A stretch of DNA of 35,317 nt from Novosphingobium sp. (lineage in GTDB: Bacteria > Pseudomonadota > Alphaproteobacteria > Sphingomonadales > Sphingomonadaceae), in NCBI GenBank assembly GCA_020853995.1, contig JADYXV010000352.1, forward strand, positions 1-35,317, written 5' to 3'. How positions within the stretch are numbered: position 1 is the stretch's first letter; the number at the start of each line of letters is the position of its first letter. Position numbers and translations under genes: made by a program. Below, in pieces: positions 1 to 7,831 of this stretch. The notes under the pieces are model-generated. The model saw only the letters and a list, made by a program, of their open reading frames with translations, ran no database searches and was not told the DNA's origin.

Positions 1-498
1 GGTTCGTTCAACGTGACCGACAGCGAAATCAAGCGCAACGCATCACGGCCTTACACGGTGGGCAACAAATCGCCCTATACCGCCGATTGGACGATCAACC
101 TTGGCAGCGAAATCACCGCGCCGCTTTCAGACAGCACCAAGCTGCTGTTCCGCGCCGATTATCGCATTACCGGCCCGACGTGGTTCCACTCGGTGCAGGA
201 TCAGGAGCGCCCGACGCTGTTCTCCGGCCTACTGCCGATATCGGCACTCAATAATGGTGCGGGCCTTCCCGCCGTTGTCGGCAACGCCCGCTATGATGTG
301 GCCAAGCGCGATGCCTTCGGCGTGCTCAACGTGCGCGCAGGCATCACCACAGAAAACTTCCGCATCGCTGTGTTTGCGGAAAATCTGCTGGATCGCAAGT
401 TCGTGGCCGAGGCTATTCCGGCGATCGAATTTGGCGGATCGTTCATCACGCCGGGCGCGCGCCGCCTGATCGGGATCGAAGTGGGCGCGTCGTTCTAA
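1..498 (+). CDS. TonB-dependent receptor, C-terminal part (5' truncated by window)
   Basis: The reading frame is open from base 1 to the TAA at 496-498, so only the last ~165 residues of a larger outer-membrane receptor are present. The fragment reads as alternating beta strands and ends in the Phe-terminated strand usual for outer-membrane beta barrels (final residues VGASF). The segment FAENLLDRKF is the N-L-x-D-(K/R)-x-(F/Y) motif typical of the last strands of TonB-dependent receptors. Such receptors use TonB/ExbBD energy to import siderophores, vitamins or larger substrates. The substrate cannot be told from this end. The GntR regulator just downstream on the same strand may belong to the same uptake or catabolic locus, but that is inference from position. 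Family assignment is fairly secure; specificity is unknown. Confidence 0.85.
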   Translation, partial: GSFNVTDSEIKRNASRPYTVGNKSPYTADWTINLGSEITAPLSDSTKLLFRADYRITGPTWFHSVQDQERPTLFSGLLPISALNNGAGLPAVVGNARYDVAKRDAFGVLNVRAGITTENFRIAVFAENLLDRKFVAEAIPAIEFGGSFITPGARRLIGIEVGASF

Positions 499-512
499 AG
501 TGAAAAAAGGCA

Positions 513-544
513 TGGGAAGAGTGGTGATTGCATCGCTCTTCCCA
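513..544 (+). terminator. Hairpin after the TonB-receptor gene
   Basis: TGGGAAGAG (513-521) pairs perfectly with CTCTTCCCA (536-544) around a 14-base loop, starting 15 bases after the receptor stop codon. There is no T run behind it, so it is either a weak intrinsic terminator or a 3'-end stabilising stem. It lies just before the GntR start. Confidence 0.45.
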
Positions 545-561
545 CGGCTTCAGGGGGTGAC

Positions 562-1206
562 GTGTCAAAGGCCTCGCAAGAAGCGTACCGCAAGATCAGG
601 GCCGGGGTCTTGTCCGGCCATTTTCCCGCCGGGCAGTTCGTGCCCGAAGATGAATTTGCCCAGTTCTGCGGGCTTTCGCGCACACCGGTGCGCGAAGCGA
701 TTGCCGAACTTGTGGCGGAAATGCTGCTTCAGCGCTCAGACACCAATCGCGTTTTCGTGCCCGTCTGGTCGGATGAGGACGAGGAGGAGATGTTCACCCT
801 GCGCGCCATGCTGGAAAGCCATTGCGCACAGCGCGCGGCGCGGCTGATCACGGATGAACAGATCGCAGCGCTGCAATCCCATTGCGACTTCATCGATGCT
901 GCAATCCGGCAATCGGGGGAGCCTGACGTATCGGGCTTTGTCGAAGGTAACCGCCGGTTCCATGCCGGTATTCTGGCGGCGGCCCAGTCCGAACGGCTGG
1001 CACAATTGCTACGCTTTGTGGTCAGCCAGGTGGTGGTTCACCGCACGGCAGAGCAATATTCGCGTGCCGATATGGAGCAGAGCCAGCGCGATCACCGCGA
1101 TCTGGTCAACGCCTTTGCCGTACGTGATGGCGTGTGGGCAAGTGCGATTACCAATACCCACATCCGCCGCGCGGCCAATGCGTACAAAACGCATCGCGCG
1201 ACGTAA
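562..1206 (+). CDS. GntR-family transcriptional regulator, FCD subfamily
   Basis: A 214-residue protein with an N-terminal winged helix (about residues 5-70), including the recognition region LSRTPVREAIAEL, the hallmark of GntR regulators. An all-helical FCD ligand domain follows (about 75-210). The FCD domain shows the expected metal- or acid-binding histidines in RFHAGIL, DHRDLV and NTHIRRA. FCD regulators usually bind organic acids or sugar acids and repress a neighbouring catabolic or transport operon. The start is the GTG at 562, preceded by AGGGGG about 5 bases upstream; no better ATG lies near it. It follows the receptor gene by 63 bases and converges on the ferredoxin gene. The ligand cannot be inferred from this window. 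Confidence 0.9.
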   Translation: MSKASQEAYRKIRAGVLSGHFPAGQFVPEDEFAQFCGLSRTPVREAIAELVAEMLLQRSDTNRVFVPVWSDEDEEEMFTLRAMLESHCAQRAARLITDEQIAALQSHCDFIDAAIRQSGEPDVSGFVEGNRRFHAGILAAAQSERLAQLLRFVVSQVVVHRTAEQYSRADMEQSQRDHRDLVNAFAVRDGVWASAITNTHIRRAANAYKTHRAT

Positions 1207-1226
1207 CGTCCAAACCGCTTTTCGCC

Positions 1227-1616
1227 TCAGGCGGGCGCGGCCTCATCGGTAGGAGGGTTCAGGCGGAATTCCTCGACAGGAACACCGCCGATCACGTGTT
1301 CCTGGATGATCCGCTCCAGCACGGGCGGATGGCACGAATGATACCAGACATTGTCGGGGTAAACGACGGCGACCGGCCCGACCAGGCACACCCGCAGGCA
1401 GCCTACCTTGTTGCGCAGAATGCCTTGATTGCCGCCAAGGCCCAGTTCGGACAGGCGTTTTTTAAGGAAATTCCACGCTTCTTCGGTTTCATCGCGGGGC
1501 GCGCATTTGTGCTTGTCTGCGCCTGCACAGATCAGGATGTGGCGCTTCATCGCAAAGCCGCCAAGCTTTTTGAGCGCCTGCTCTGCCAGAGCCAGCATTT
1601 TTGCAGGGTTGGTCAT
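1227..1616 (-). CDS. (2Fe-2S) ferredoxin domain protein, thioredoxin-like type
   Basis: A 129-residue protein. Residues 24-105 match the small thioredoxin-fold 2Fe-2S ferredoxins (the fold of NuoE and the shethna-type ferredoxin). Four cysteines are placed as expected: C30 and C38 in CAGADKHKC, and C73 and C77 in GCLRVC. An extra Cys lies at residue 95. The first ~20 residues form a helix ([12 protein letters not shown]) not needed for cluster binding. The gene starts 12 bases after the TolC-PopZ stop and is probably the last gene of that minus-strand transcript. No good Shine-Dalgarno is visible, which fits translational coupling. The redox partner is unknown. Confidence 0.85.
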   Translation of the reverse strand: MTNPAKMLALAEQALKKLGGFAMKRHILICAGADKHKCAPRDETEEAWNFLKKRLSELGLGGNQGILRNKVGCLRVCLVGPVAVVYPDNVWYHSCHPPVLERIIQEHVIGGVPVEEFRLNPPTDEAAPA

Positions 1617-1628
1617 TTAGAGCAAAAA

Positions 1629-2078
1629 TCAGCCGCGCTTGCCTGCGATCCGGGCGATTTCTGCTGACACCATCTTTTCGACCATGGCCGGAAGGTTGGC
1701 CTCCAACCAGTCGGACAGCATCGGACGCAGCATTTCGCGGACCAGACCTTCAAGCGAGGTTTCGCCCGAGCGCACGATTTGCGGGGCGACACCGGGCTGC
1801 GACAGCATCGACAAAGCGGCGAGCGATTCGCGCATGGATGCGGCGGTCGTATCTGCGATCAGGCCCTGATCTTCATCGTGGCCTTCTGTGTCACCGGCAG
1901 CTTCCGTCAATTCAAGGACTTCGACAGGAGACGGTGGAGCTGGCTCTACCGGTTCAGCGCGTGAACGCTCTTGCACGGTTTCGCTACGGGTCAGTGCTTC
2001 GGCACGGCTATCGCGCGCGATGACTTTCTTGATCGATTCGAGGATTTCCTCGACGGATGGTTCGCCAACCTGGCGCAT
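1629..2078 (-). CDS. popZ: PopZ-like DUF2497 polar organising protein (likely separate translation product)
   Basis: This is the C-terminal 149 codons of the TolC reading frame, annotated separately because they form a complete DUF2497/PopZ protein with their own ATG. The start peptide MRQVGEPSVEEIL matches the usual beginning of this family. GGGGAG at 2092-2087 lies 8 bases upstream, an excellent ribosome binding site. The domain layout is a short N-terminal partner-binding helix, a Glu/Pro-rich spacer and a C-terminal helical oligomerisation region. In Caulobacter, PopZ forms polar condensates that anchor the chromosome centromere through ParB; the role in this organism is inferred by family only. 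Whether the protein is made independently, as a fusion, or both cannot be decided from sequence. Confidence 0.6.
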   Translation of the reverse strand: MRQVGEPSVEEILESIKKVIARDSRAEALTRSETVQERSRAEPVEPAPPSPVEVLELTEAAGDTEGHDEDQGLIADTTAASMRESLAALSMLSQPGVAPQIVRSGETSLEGLVREMLRPMLSDWLEANLPAMVEKMVSAEIARIAGKRG

Positions 2079-3575
2079 TGAAGCTGCTCCCCGAAAGTCC
2101 CTGACACCGATTCTGTTCGACGGAACCTGTGCTGGTGCGATTGTCGCATTCTGCGCTGGTGTGTCAACGGTACGTGTTGATACGGCGACCGGATCGGGGT
2201 CGCGGTCCCAATCGAACACGCGACGCCGCACCCGGTCATAATTGGTCTGCGGATCATACAATGCGCCGCCATCCAGCCCAAGGTCCTGTGCCTGTGCGCG
2301 GCCCATTGCCGCCAGCAGGTTGAACCCGGCCACATAGGCATTGCGCCGCGCCGTGACGAGTTGCACTTGCGCGCGCAGCAGTTCCTGCTCGGCATCAAGA
2401 ATGTTCAGGATCGTACGGTTGCCCACCGTATTTTCCGCGCGCACGCCTTCAAGGCTGAGCGCGGCGGCTTCTACGGCGGTCTGGTTCATTGCGATGATTT
2501 CGTTCGCCGCGCTCCACGAGGCAAAGGACGAGCGCACCGATGCGATGACTTCGCGTTCCACGGCGATTTCCTGTTCCAGCGTGGCAGATTCGCGTGCCTG
2601 CGCCTGACGAACTTGTGCAGCCGGAGCGCCGCCCTGGAACAGCGGGATCGAAACGCTGACGCCTGCCTGGGCCGTCGTCGCGCGCTGCTTGAAAGATCCC
2701 CCTCCGGCCCCGGCCAACGTGCCCGCCGTGTCCTGATAACTTCCCTGAGAGCTTAACGATACCGTTGGCAGTTTTGCTGCATCGGCAATTTTCACATCAT
2801 AACCCGCCGCTTTGCTGCGCTCGCGCGCGGCAAGCAGATCGGGGTTGTTCTCCAGTGCGAAGTTCACAGCTTCGTCCGGCGTTGCGGGAAGGCCGGGCAA
2901 AGGTGGTGGCGGTGCAAGATCAACCGGCGCTTTGCCGACGATCTGGATATAGCGTTCACGGCTGGCGATCAGGTTGACTTCGGCATTGCGCAAATCACCA
3001 CGCGCCAGCGCCAGACGGGAATCCGATTGGGCAACGTCGGTGCGGGTAAGATCGCCAATTTCGTACCGGTCACCCGTCGCCTTGAAGTTGACGTCGAGAA
3101 CTTCGACGTTGTTGCGGCTGAGGCCGACAATCGCGCTATCGCGGATCACGTCCATATAGGCACCGACAACTTGGGCGAACACGCCCGATTCCGTGGCCCG
3201 CAAATCTTCCTGGCCCGCTTCGACGCGGGTCTTGGCTGCACGGATCGAATTTTTTACAGCGCCGCCTGAGTAAACCGGAATGCCCAGGCTGACGTCGACG
3301 CTCTTCGAGCTGTCAAGCAGCACGAACGATAGCGGGTTTTGCCGCAGAAATCGTGTGTAGTTCGCCTGCCCCGAAAGGCTGGGCAAAGCCCGCGCACGTG
3401 CCAGCGGCACGCCTTCATCCGTCGCCCGCTGCGTGGCCCGCGCGCCTTGCAGAGTCGGGTTTGTGTTGTAGGCACTGACGAGAGCCTCGCGCAGATCATC
3501 TGCCAAGGCAGGTGTCGACACCGCGAGGGCGGCGCTGGTCGTCAGTAAAAGGCACAGAGCCTTCAAGGGCGGCAT
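1629..3575 (-). CDS. tolC: TolC-family outer-membrane channel continuing in frame into a PopZ (DUF2497) domain
   Basis: The open frame encodes 648 residues. Residues 1-25 are a Sec signal peptide ending in TPALA. Residues ~27-440 are a TolC-family protein with the usual duplicated outer-membrane efflux domain; it forms the outer-membrane duct for type I secretion or RND efflux. TolC homologues normally end around residues 455-490. Here the frame runs on through a short linker into a complete PopZ-like domain (residues 500-648). That domain has the N-terminal helix EPSVEEILESIKKVIARD, an acidic Pro/Glu-rich middle, and the conserved C-terminal region LEGLVREMLRPMLSDWLEA. PopZ is a cytoplasmic polar organiser, whereas TolC is in the outer membrane, so a single functional fusion would be topologically strange. 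The ATG at 3575 lies 5 bases beyond the preceding gene's stop, with AAGG overlapping that stop. Confidence 0.8.
   Translation of the reverse strand: MPPLKALCLLLTTSAALAVSTPALADDLREALVSAYNTNPTLQGARATQRATDEGVPLARARALPSLSGQANYTRFLRQNPLSFVLLDSSKSVDVSLGIPVYSGGAVKNSIRAAKTRVEAGQEDLRATESGVFAQVVGAYMDVIRDSAIVGLSRNNVEVLDVNFKATGDRYEIGDLTRTDVAQSDSRLALARGDLRNAEVNLIASRERYIQIVGKAPVDLAPPPPLPGLPATPDEAVNFALENNPDLLAARERSKAAGYDVKIADAAKLPTVSLSSQGSYQDTAGTLAGAGGGSFKQRATTAQAGVSVSIPLFQGGAPAAQVRQAQARESATLEQEIAVEREVIASVRSSFASWSAANEIIAMNQTAVEAAALSLEGVRAENTVGNRTILNILDAEQELLRAQVQLVTARRNAYVAGFNLLAAMGRAQAQDLGLDGGALYDPQTNYDRVRRRVFDWDRDPDPVAVSTRTVDTPAQNATIAPAQVPSNRIGVRDFRGAASMRQVGEPSVEEILESIKKVIARDSRAEALTRSETVQERSRAEPVEPAPPSPVEVLELTEAAGDTEGHDEDQGLIADTTAASMRESLAALSMLSQPGVAPQIVRSGETSLEGLVREMLRPMLSDWLEANLPAMVEKMVSAEIARIAGKRG
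2076..2092 (-). promoter_or_regulatory. Internal ribosome binding site and start within the tolC frame
   Basis: On the minus strand GGGGAG (2092-2087), 8 spacer bases and ATG (2078-2076) form a textbook initiation site inside the long frame, exactly where the PopZ homology begins. The translated linker just upstream resembles an untranslated spacer rather than protein. Confidence 0.6.
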
Positions 3576-3580
3576 AAGCC

Positions 3581-4174
3581 TTAGAAACTCCAGCTCTTGG
3601 GAGCTGCAAATTCGGGCAGGACCGCAAAGTCAGCTTCGCCCAAGGCAGTCGGGACGACACGTCCGGCAGCTTTGCGGGCCAAGGCGAGCCGCGTCACATT
3701 ACGCTCAACCAGACCGGTCACCACGCGGCCATCATCGGCCAGAAAAGCGCAAAGCTGATCGGGCAAAACTTCGGCAGCGCCATCAATCAGGATGAGCGTG
3801 AACGGACCGCCCTCTGCAGCGGCTAAATTGGCGGCGCGGGTAACGTTGCCGGAAAGCTGTGCGGCGAGTGCAGCCAAATATCCGTTGCCCGAAATTACCA
3901 GCACGCTGTCGGCCTTTGCCGGTTCAGCGGCTTCGAGCATTTGTCCGTACGTCAGCGCGGGCGACAGCACTGTGCCATCGCCCAAGGGCAAGGCGCGATC
4001 GGCATAGGCCACCGCGCGGCGTTCTGCGGGGACAAAGTCTTCGCGCGGCACTTTGGCAAATGCGGCAAGAATTGCGGGCGAATTCACGCCGGTTACGCGA
4101 AGCTGGCTATCGATCATTGCGCGGCGGGCAGTCAGCATCTCAGCCGATGCCGGGCGATCTTCAACCACGGTCAT
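3581..4174 (-). CDS. Protein-L-isoaspartate O-methyltransferase family protein, degenerate
   Basis: A 197-residue protein with the N-terminal features of the PCMT family (RRAMIDSQLR, VPREDFVP, AYADRALPLG). These enzymes use S-adenosylmethionine to methylate L-isoaspartate and start its repair. The core motifs are altered: the glycine-rich SAM loop, normally a GxGxG-type motif after an acidic residue, reads VISGNGY, and the substrate-loop Q-T-I-S-Q-P motif reads TVLSPA. The segment between SAM motif I and the beta4 region is about 30 residues shorter than in active enzymes. I chose the ATG at 4174 because GAGGG lies about 5 bases upstream; the frame also opens at a GTG at 4204. It is first in the tolC transcript. 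The family is clear; activity is doubtful. Confidence 0.75.
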   Translation of the reverse strand: MTVVEDRPASAEMLTARRAMIDSQLRVTGVNSPAILAAFAKVPREDFVPAERRAVAYADRALPLGDGTVLSPALTYGQMLEAAEPAKADSVLVISGNGYLAALAAQLSGNVTRAANLAAAEGGPFTLILIDGAAEVLPDQLCAFLADDGRVVTGLVERNVTRLALARKAAGRVVPTALGEADFAVLPEFAAPKSWSF

Positions 4175-4335
4175 TTCAACCCTCATCTTCCGATAAACTG
4201 GCACGGCGTGTAGGCGCGGCCATCAACATCGCCAACGCCTTAGAATATCGACTTGTGCTTTCCAAGGGATTTGCATGTCGATTATCGAAGCGTAAGGGGC
4301 GTTGGCAGTTTCTCTAGGACTTGGAGCGAAGACCG

Positions 4336-5859
4336 ATGGCGGAAATGGTGACGATCAGGCAGGAAGATCTGATCGAAAGCGTGGCTGATGCCCTTCAGTA
4401 CATCAGCTATTTCCATCCGATGGATTACATCCGCGCGCTGGGCGATGCCTATGAGGCCGAACAGGGCCCGGCCGCCAAGGACGCGATTGCGCAGATTTTG
4501 ACCAACAGTCGGATGTGCGCCGAAGGCCACCGCCCGATCTGTCAGGACACCGGCATCGTCAACGTGTTCATCGAATGGGGGCAGAATTGCCGCCTCGAAT
4601 CAGACCTTTCCTTGCAGGACGTGGTCGATGAAGGCGTGCGCCGCGCCTATCTGAACGCTGATAACAAGTTGCGCGCATCGGTGCTGGCCGACCCTGCGTT
4701 CACCCGTCGCAATACGAAAGACAATACGCCCTGCGTGCTTCACGTAGAGATGGTCAAAGGCAACAAGGTTTCGGTCGATGTGGCTGCCAAGGGCGGCGGA
4801 TCGGAAAATAAATCCAAGTTCAAGATGATGAACCCCAGCGATTCGATTGTCGATTGGGTGGTGGAAATGCTGCCGCAAATGGGCGCTGGCTGGTGCCCGC
4901 CGGGCATGTTGGGCATCGGCATTGGCGGCACGGCGGAACATTGCGTGCTGCTGGCCAAAAAGGCGCTGATGGAGCCGATCGACATGGCGCAGTTGAAACT
5001 GCGCGGGCCACAGACCGACATTGAGCGCATGCGCATCGAAATCTTCGACAAGGTCAATGCACTCGGCATCGGTGCGCAAGGGCTGGGGGGGCTTTCCACC
5101 ATCCTCGACGTCAAGATCATGGACGCGCCCTGCCATGCTGCGGGCAAGCCTGTGGGCATGATCCCGAATTGCGCCGCCACGCGCCACGCGCACTTCACGC
5201 TGGATGGTTCGGGGCCAACCTATCTGGAACGGCCCAAGCTGGATGAATGGCCGCAAGTGCACTGGGCGCCCGATTCTGCGGCCAAGCGCGTGAATCTCGA
5301 TACGCTGACGCCAGAAGAGGTGCAGGGCTGGAAGCAGGGTGACCGCTTGCTGCTCAACGGCAAGATGTTGACGGGCCGCGATGCCGCGCACAAGCGTATC
5401 AAGGACATGCTGGCAAAAGGCGAGGAGCTCCCCGTCGATTTCAAGGGCCGCGTGATTTACTATGTCGGCCCGGTCGATCCGGTGCGTGAAGAAGTGGTTG
5501 GGCCGGCTGGTCCCACCACCGCCACGCGGATGGACAGCTTCTCTGATCTGATGCTCGACCTTGGCCTGCTGGCCAGCGTCGGCAAGGCGGAACGCGGCCC
5601 AGCGGCCACGCAGTCCATTGCCAAGCACAAATCGGCCTATCTGATGGCGGTTGGCGGGGCGGCCTATCTGGTCGCGCGCGCGATCAAGGAATCCAAAGTC
5701 GTCGGCTTTGAAGACCTTGGCATGGAAGCGATCTATGAATTCACGGTCGAGGATATGCCGGTGACCGTGGCCGTCGATAGCGAAGGCAACAACGTCCACC
5801 AGTTGGCCCCGCTGGTGTGGAAAAAGAAGATTGCGGACGAGGGCTTGTTGCCCGCGTGA
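4336..5859 (+). CDS. fumA: Class I fumarate hydratase, [4Fe-4S] type
   Basis: A 507-residue protein spanning both halves (alpha and beta domains) of the oxygen-sensitive class I fumarases. It hydrates fumarate to L-malate in the TCA cycle in the cytosol. Cluster-ligand candidates are C69 (ICQDTG), C187 (GWCPPG) and C279 (IPNCAATRH), the three-Cys pattern of the family. The N-terminal SENKSKFKMMNPS and the C-terminal YYVGPVDPV region are also characteristic. The start is the ATG at 4336, with GGAG 9 bases upstream; an in-frame TTG at 4321 overlaps that site. It is monocistronic by position, divergent from the methyltransferase-like gene, and followed by a strong hairpin. It depends on Fe-S supply, which the suf operon in this window could provide. 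Confidence 0.95.
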   Translation: MAEMVTIRQEDLIESVADALQYISYFHPMDYIRALGDAYEAEQGPAAKDAIAQILTNSRMCAEGHRPICQDTGIVNVFIEWGQNCRLESDLSLQDVVDEGVRRAYLNADNKLRASVLADPAFTRRNTKDNTPCVLHVEMVKGNKVSVDVAAKGGGSENKSKFKMMNPSDSIVDWVVEMLPQMGAGWCPPGMLGIGIGGTAEHCVLLAKKALMEPIDMAQLKLRGPQTDIERMRIEIFDKVNALGIGAQGLGGLSTILDVKIMDAPCHAAGKPVGMIPNCAATRHAHFTLDGSGPTYLERPKLDEWPQVHWAPDSAAKRVNLDTLTPEEVQGWKQGDRLLLNGKMLTGRDAAHKRIKDMLAKGEELPVDFKGRVIYYVGPVDPVREEVVGPAGPTTATRMDSFSDLMLDLGLLASVGKAERGPAATQSIAKHKSAYLMAVGGAAYLVARAIKESKVVGFEDLGMEAIYEFTVEDMPVTVAVDSEGNNVHQLAPLVWKKKIADEGLLPA

Positions 5860-5896
5860 TGGCTGCGGCCTGATTGCAATCGATAAACCGCATATC

Positions 5897-5928
5897 CGGC
5901 CCGACCACCGTTCTGGTGCGTCGGGCCG
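5897..5928 (+). terminator. Stem-loop between fumarase and kinase genes
   Basis: CGGCCCGAC (5897-5905) pairs perfectly with GTCGGGCCG (5920-5928). An inner CACC/GGTG stem (5906-5909 / 5915-5918) caps it with the loop GTTCT. A short TT and GTTT follow instead of a long T run. It probably ends or stabilises the fumarase transcript. Confidence 0.5.
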
Positions 5929-5949
5929 TTCGCGTTTAGGCGTGTGCAG

Positions 5950-7821
5950 ATGACATTGGCCAATTCCACTGCCGGCATTGATCCCGGCATAGCGCGCGTG
6001 CCTGCGCGACAAGTCGTGCTGTCAGCGGTGGCGCTGTGGTTGTGCTATTTCCTGCTGATTACCGTGCGCGGGCTGGTGGTGGAACTGGGCGACTTTTCCG
6101 ATCTGTTGTGGCGGCGCGCGGCGGTAACGGTGGCAGGGATCGTGGTCACGGTTGCCTGTTGGCCGCTGCTGCGCCGGTTCGATGGACGGTCGTTGCCTAT
6201 GCGCGGCGGCGCTGCGCTGGTGATCATGCTGCCCGCCGCACTTGCACTGGCCGTGGTCAACCAGTGGGCCTTTGCCCCCGTTGAGCAGCGCATGATCGAG
6301 CGCATCTCTCGCGAACAGGCTGACGGGCAAACCGCAAAGCAAGTGACGGTGCGCAATGCCGATGGCAGTCCCGGCGTGCAGATCCGGCACGATATGGCAG
6401 GCAATGTGCTGGTCGATGTGCTGGACGAAGGCCTCATGCCTCCGATGCCCCCTGTTCCGCCTGAACCCGTTGAACCGCCGAAAGCCAAGGCTGATTCGGG
6501 TGCAGCAGCATCGCCGAACGTCGTGCTTGATGATGAAGCGCTGGCGGAACTGGAGGCGATGGTCGAGGACACCGTTGCCGAAACGATGAAGAACACCAAA
6601 GTCGTCCAGAACGAGGATGGCAGCATGGTGATAACGCAGCCAGGGGTGGTGGTGCGCAAATTTGCCGATGGCCGTTCTGAAGTGCGAACCGGCGGTTATA
6701 TCATTCGCAGCGATGCTGATGATGAGGTGGAATCGGTGGAACCGGTGGCAGATGCGGTCGCGCCCGAACCGCCACAGCCGCCTGAAGCCCCCGCAACCCC
6801 GGCGTCGTCAATCGTGGCGCAAAAGGCGCGTGCAGCAGCAGAGCGCGCCCGCGCCATGGCCGAAAAGCAGCGCGTTGCTGCCCGGCAAACCGCCGAAAAG
6901 GCGCTGCGCAGCGCGCAGGCTTTGGAGGTTGCCAAGCGGCAGGTTATCGAACGCGTCAACCGTGCCAAGGCCGCACAGGCAACTGAGCCCGATGTTCCTG
7001 CAATATCGCCGTCTGATGTGATCGGCGAAGAAGTGCGCGGGCCTGAAAGTGTGACGATCATCCGCAAGTCGGTGGAAAGCGAAGGCTTGTGGCGGCAGCT
7101 TACCGATGTGGCATTGGGCCGCTATTTCCTGTTGATCGCATGGGCTGCGCTCTATCTGGCGTTGGGCAATGGTGAACAATTGCGCGCGGCGGAATATCGC
7201 GAAGGGCAATATGCGCGTGCGGCCAAGGCGGCAGAATTGCGCAGCTTGCGCTATCAGGTGAACCCGCATTTCCTGTTCAACACGCTCAATTCGCTGTCAG
7301 CGCTGGTCATGGTCGGGCGGGCCGAACAGGCAGAGCGGATGATCCAGTCGATCTCGCGGTTCTATCGTCACAGTCTGGCGGGTGACCCCACGCAGGACAT
7401 GCCGCTGGAGGATGAACTGGCCTTGCAGCGCCACTATCTCGATATCGAAGCGGTGCGTTTCCCGGATCGGTTGAAGTGCGAATTTGACGTGCCCGATGAT
7501 CTGTTGAGCGCCTGTGTGCCGGGGATGATCCTGCAACCGCTGGTCGAAAACTCGATCAAATATGCCGTTTCCACCACGATCCGTCCGGTCACCATCCGCA
7601 TTTCCGCGCGCGAGGCAGGCGGGTTCCTGATCCTGACGGTGGCCGATGACGGGCCGGGCGAAGGGTTCGTCAAAGGCAGCACCGGGATCGGCCTTGCCAA
7701 TGTGCGCAGCCGCCTGGCCGCACGGTTTGGCGAAGATGTGGCCAAAGTGGAAAGCGGTTCCCTGCCGGCGGGCGGATATGCCACCGTGCTGACCGTGCCG
7801 ATTGTGCGGAACGAATGTTGA
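5950..7821 (+). CDS. LytS/YehU-type sensor histidine kinase with large extracytoplasmic insert
   Basis: A 623-residue membrane kinase. Predicted membrane segments lie at about 22-44, 57-75, 86-106 and 391-406. Between the third and fourth is a ~280-residue hydrophilic region with two similar beta-rich pieces (RNADGS..., QNEDGS...), two Pro-rich stretches (163-177, 271-284) and an Ala/Arg/Lys-rich coiled coil (about 287-343). The cytoplasmic part has the His_kinase motif VNPHFLFNTLNSLSALV with phospho-acceptor H440. The ATPase boxes follow: N box LVENSIKYAV, G1 ADDGPGEG, and G2 GSTGIGLANVRSRL. It would autophosphorylate and pass the phosphate to the LytTR regulator that starts 10 bases downstream. 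ATG 5950 is preferred over GTG 5944 because of spacing from TAGG. The signal is unknown. Confidence 0.9.
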   Translation: MTLANSTAGIDPGIARVPARQVVLSAVALWLCYFLLITVRGLVVELGDFSDLLWRRAAVTVAGIVVTVACWPLLRRFDGRSLPMRGGAALVIMLPAALALAVVNQWAFAPVEQRMIERISREQADGQTAKQVTVRNADGSPGVQIRHDMAGNVLVDVLDEGLMPPMPPVPPEPVEPPKAKADSGAAASPNVVLDDEALAELEAMVEDTVAETMKNTKVVQNEDGSMVITQPGVVVRKFADGRSEVRTGGYIIRSDADDEVESVEPVADAVAPEPPQPPEAPATPASSIVAQKARAAAERARAMAEKQRVAARQTAEKALRSAQALEVAKRQVIERVNRAKAAQATEPDVPAISPSDVIGEEVRGPESVTIIRKSVESEGLWRQLTDVALGRYFLLIAWAALYLALGNGEQLRAAEYREGQYARAAKAAELRSLRYQVNPHFLFNTLNSLSALVMVGRAEQAERMIQSISRFYRHSLAGDPTQDMPLEDELALQRHYLDIEAVRFPDRLKCEFDVPDDLLSACVPGMILQPLVENSIKYAVSTTIRPVTIRISAREAGGFLILTVADDGPGEGFVKGSTGIGLANVRSRLAARFGEDVAKVESGSLPAGGYATVLTVPIVRNEC

Positions 7822-7831
7822 GGGAAATGGA

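Noticed and set aside
4600-6012. 470-codon minus-strand frame opposite the fumarase gene
   Set aside because: Antisense shadow of a strongly conserved gene in GC-rich DNA; composition is rich in Arg/His/Gln with no recognisable domain.
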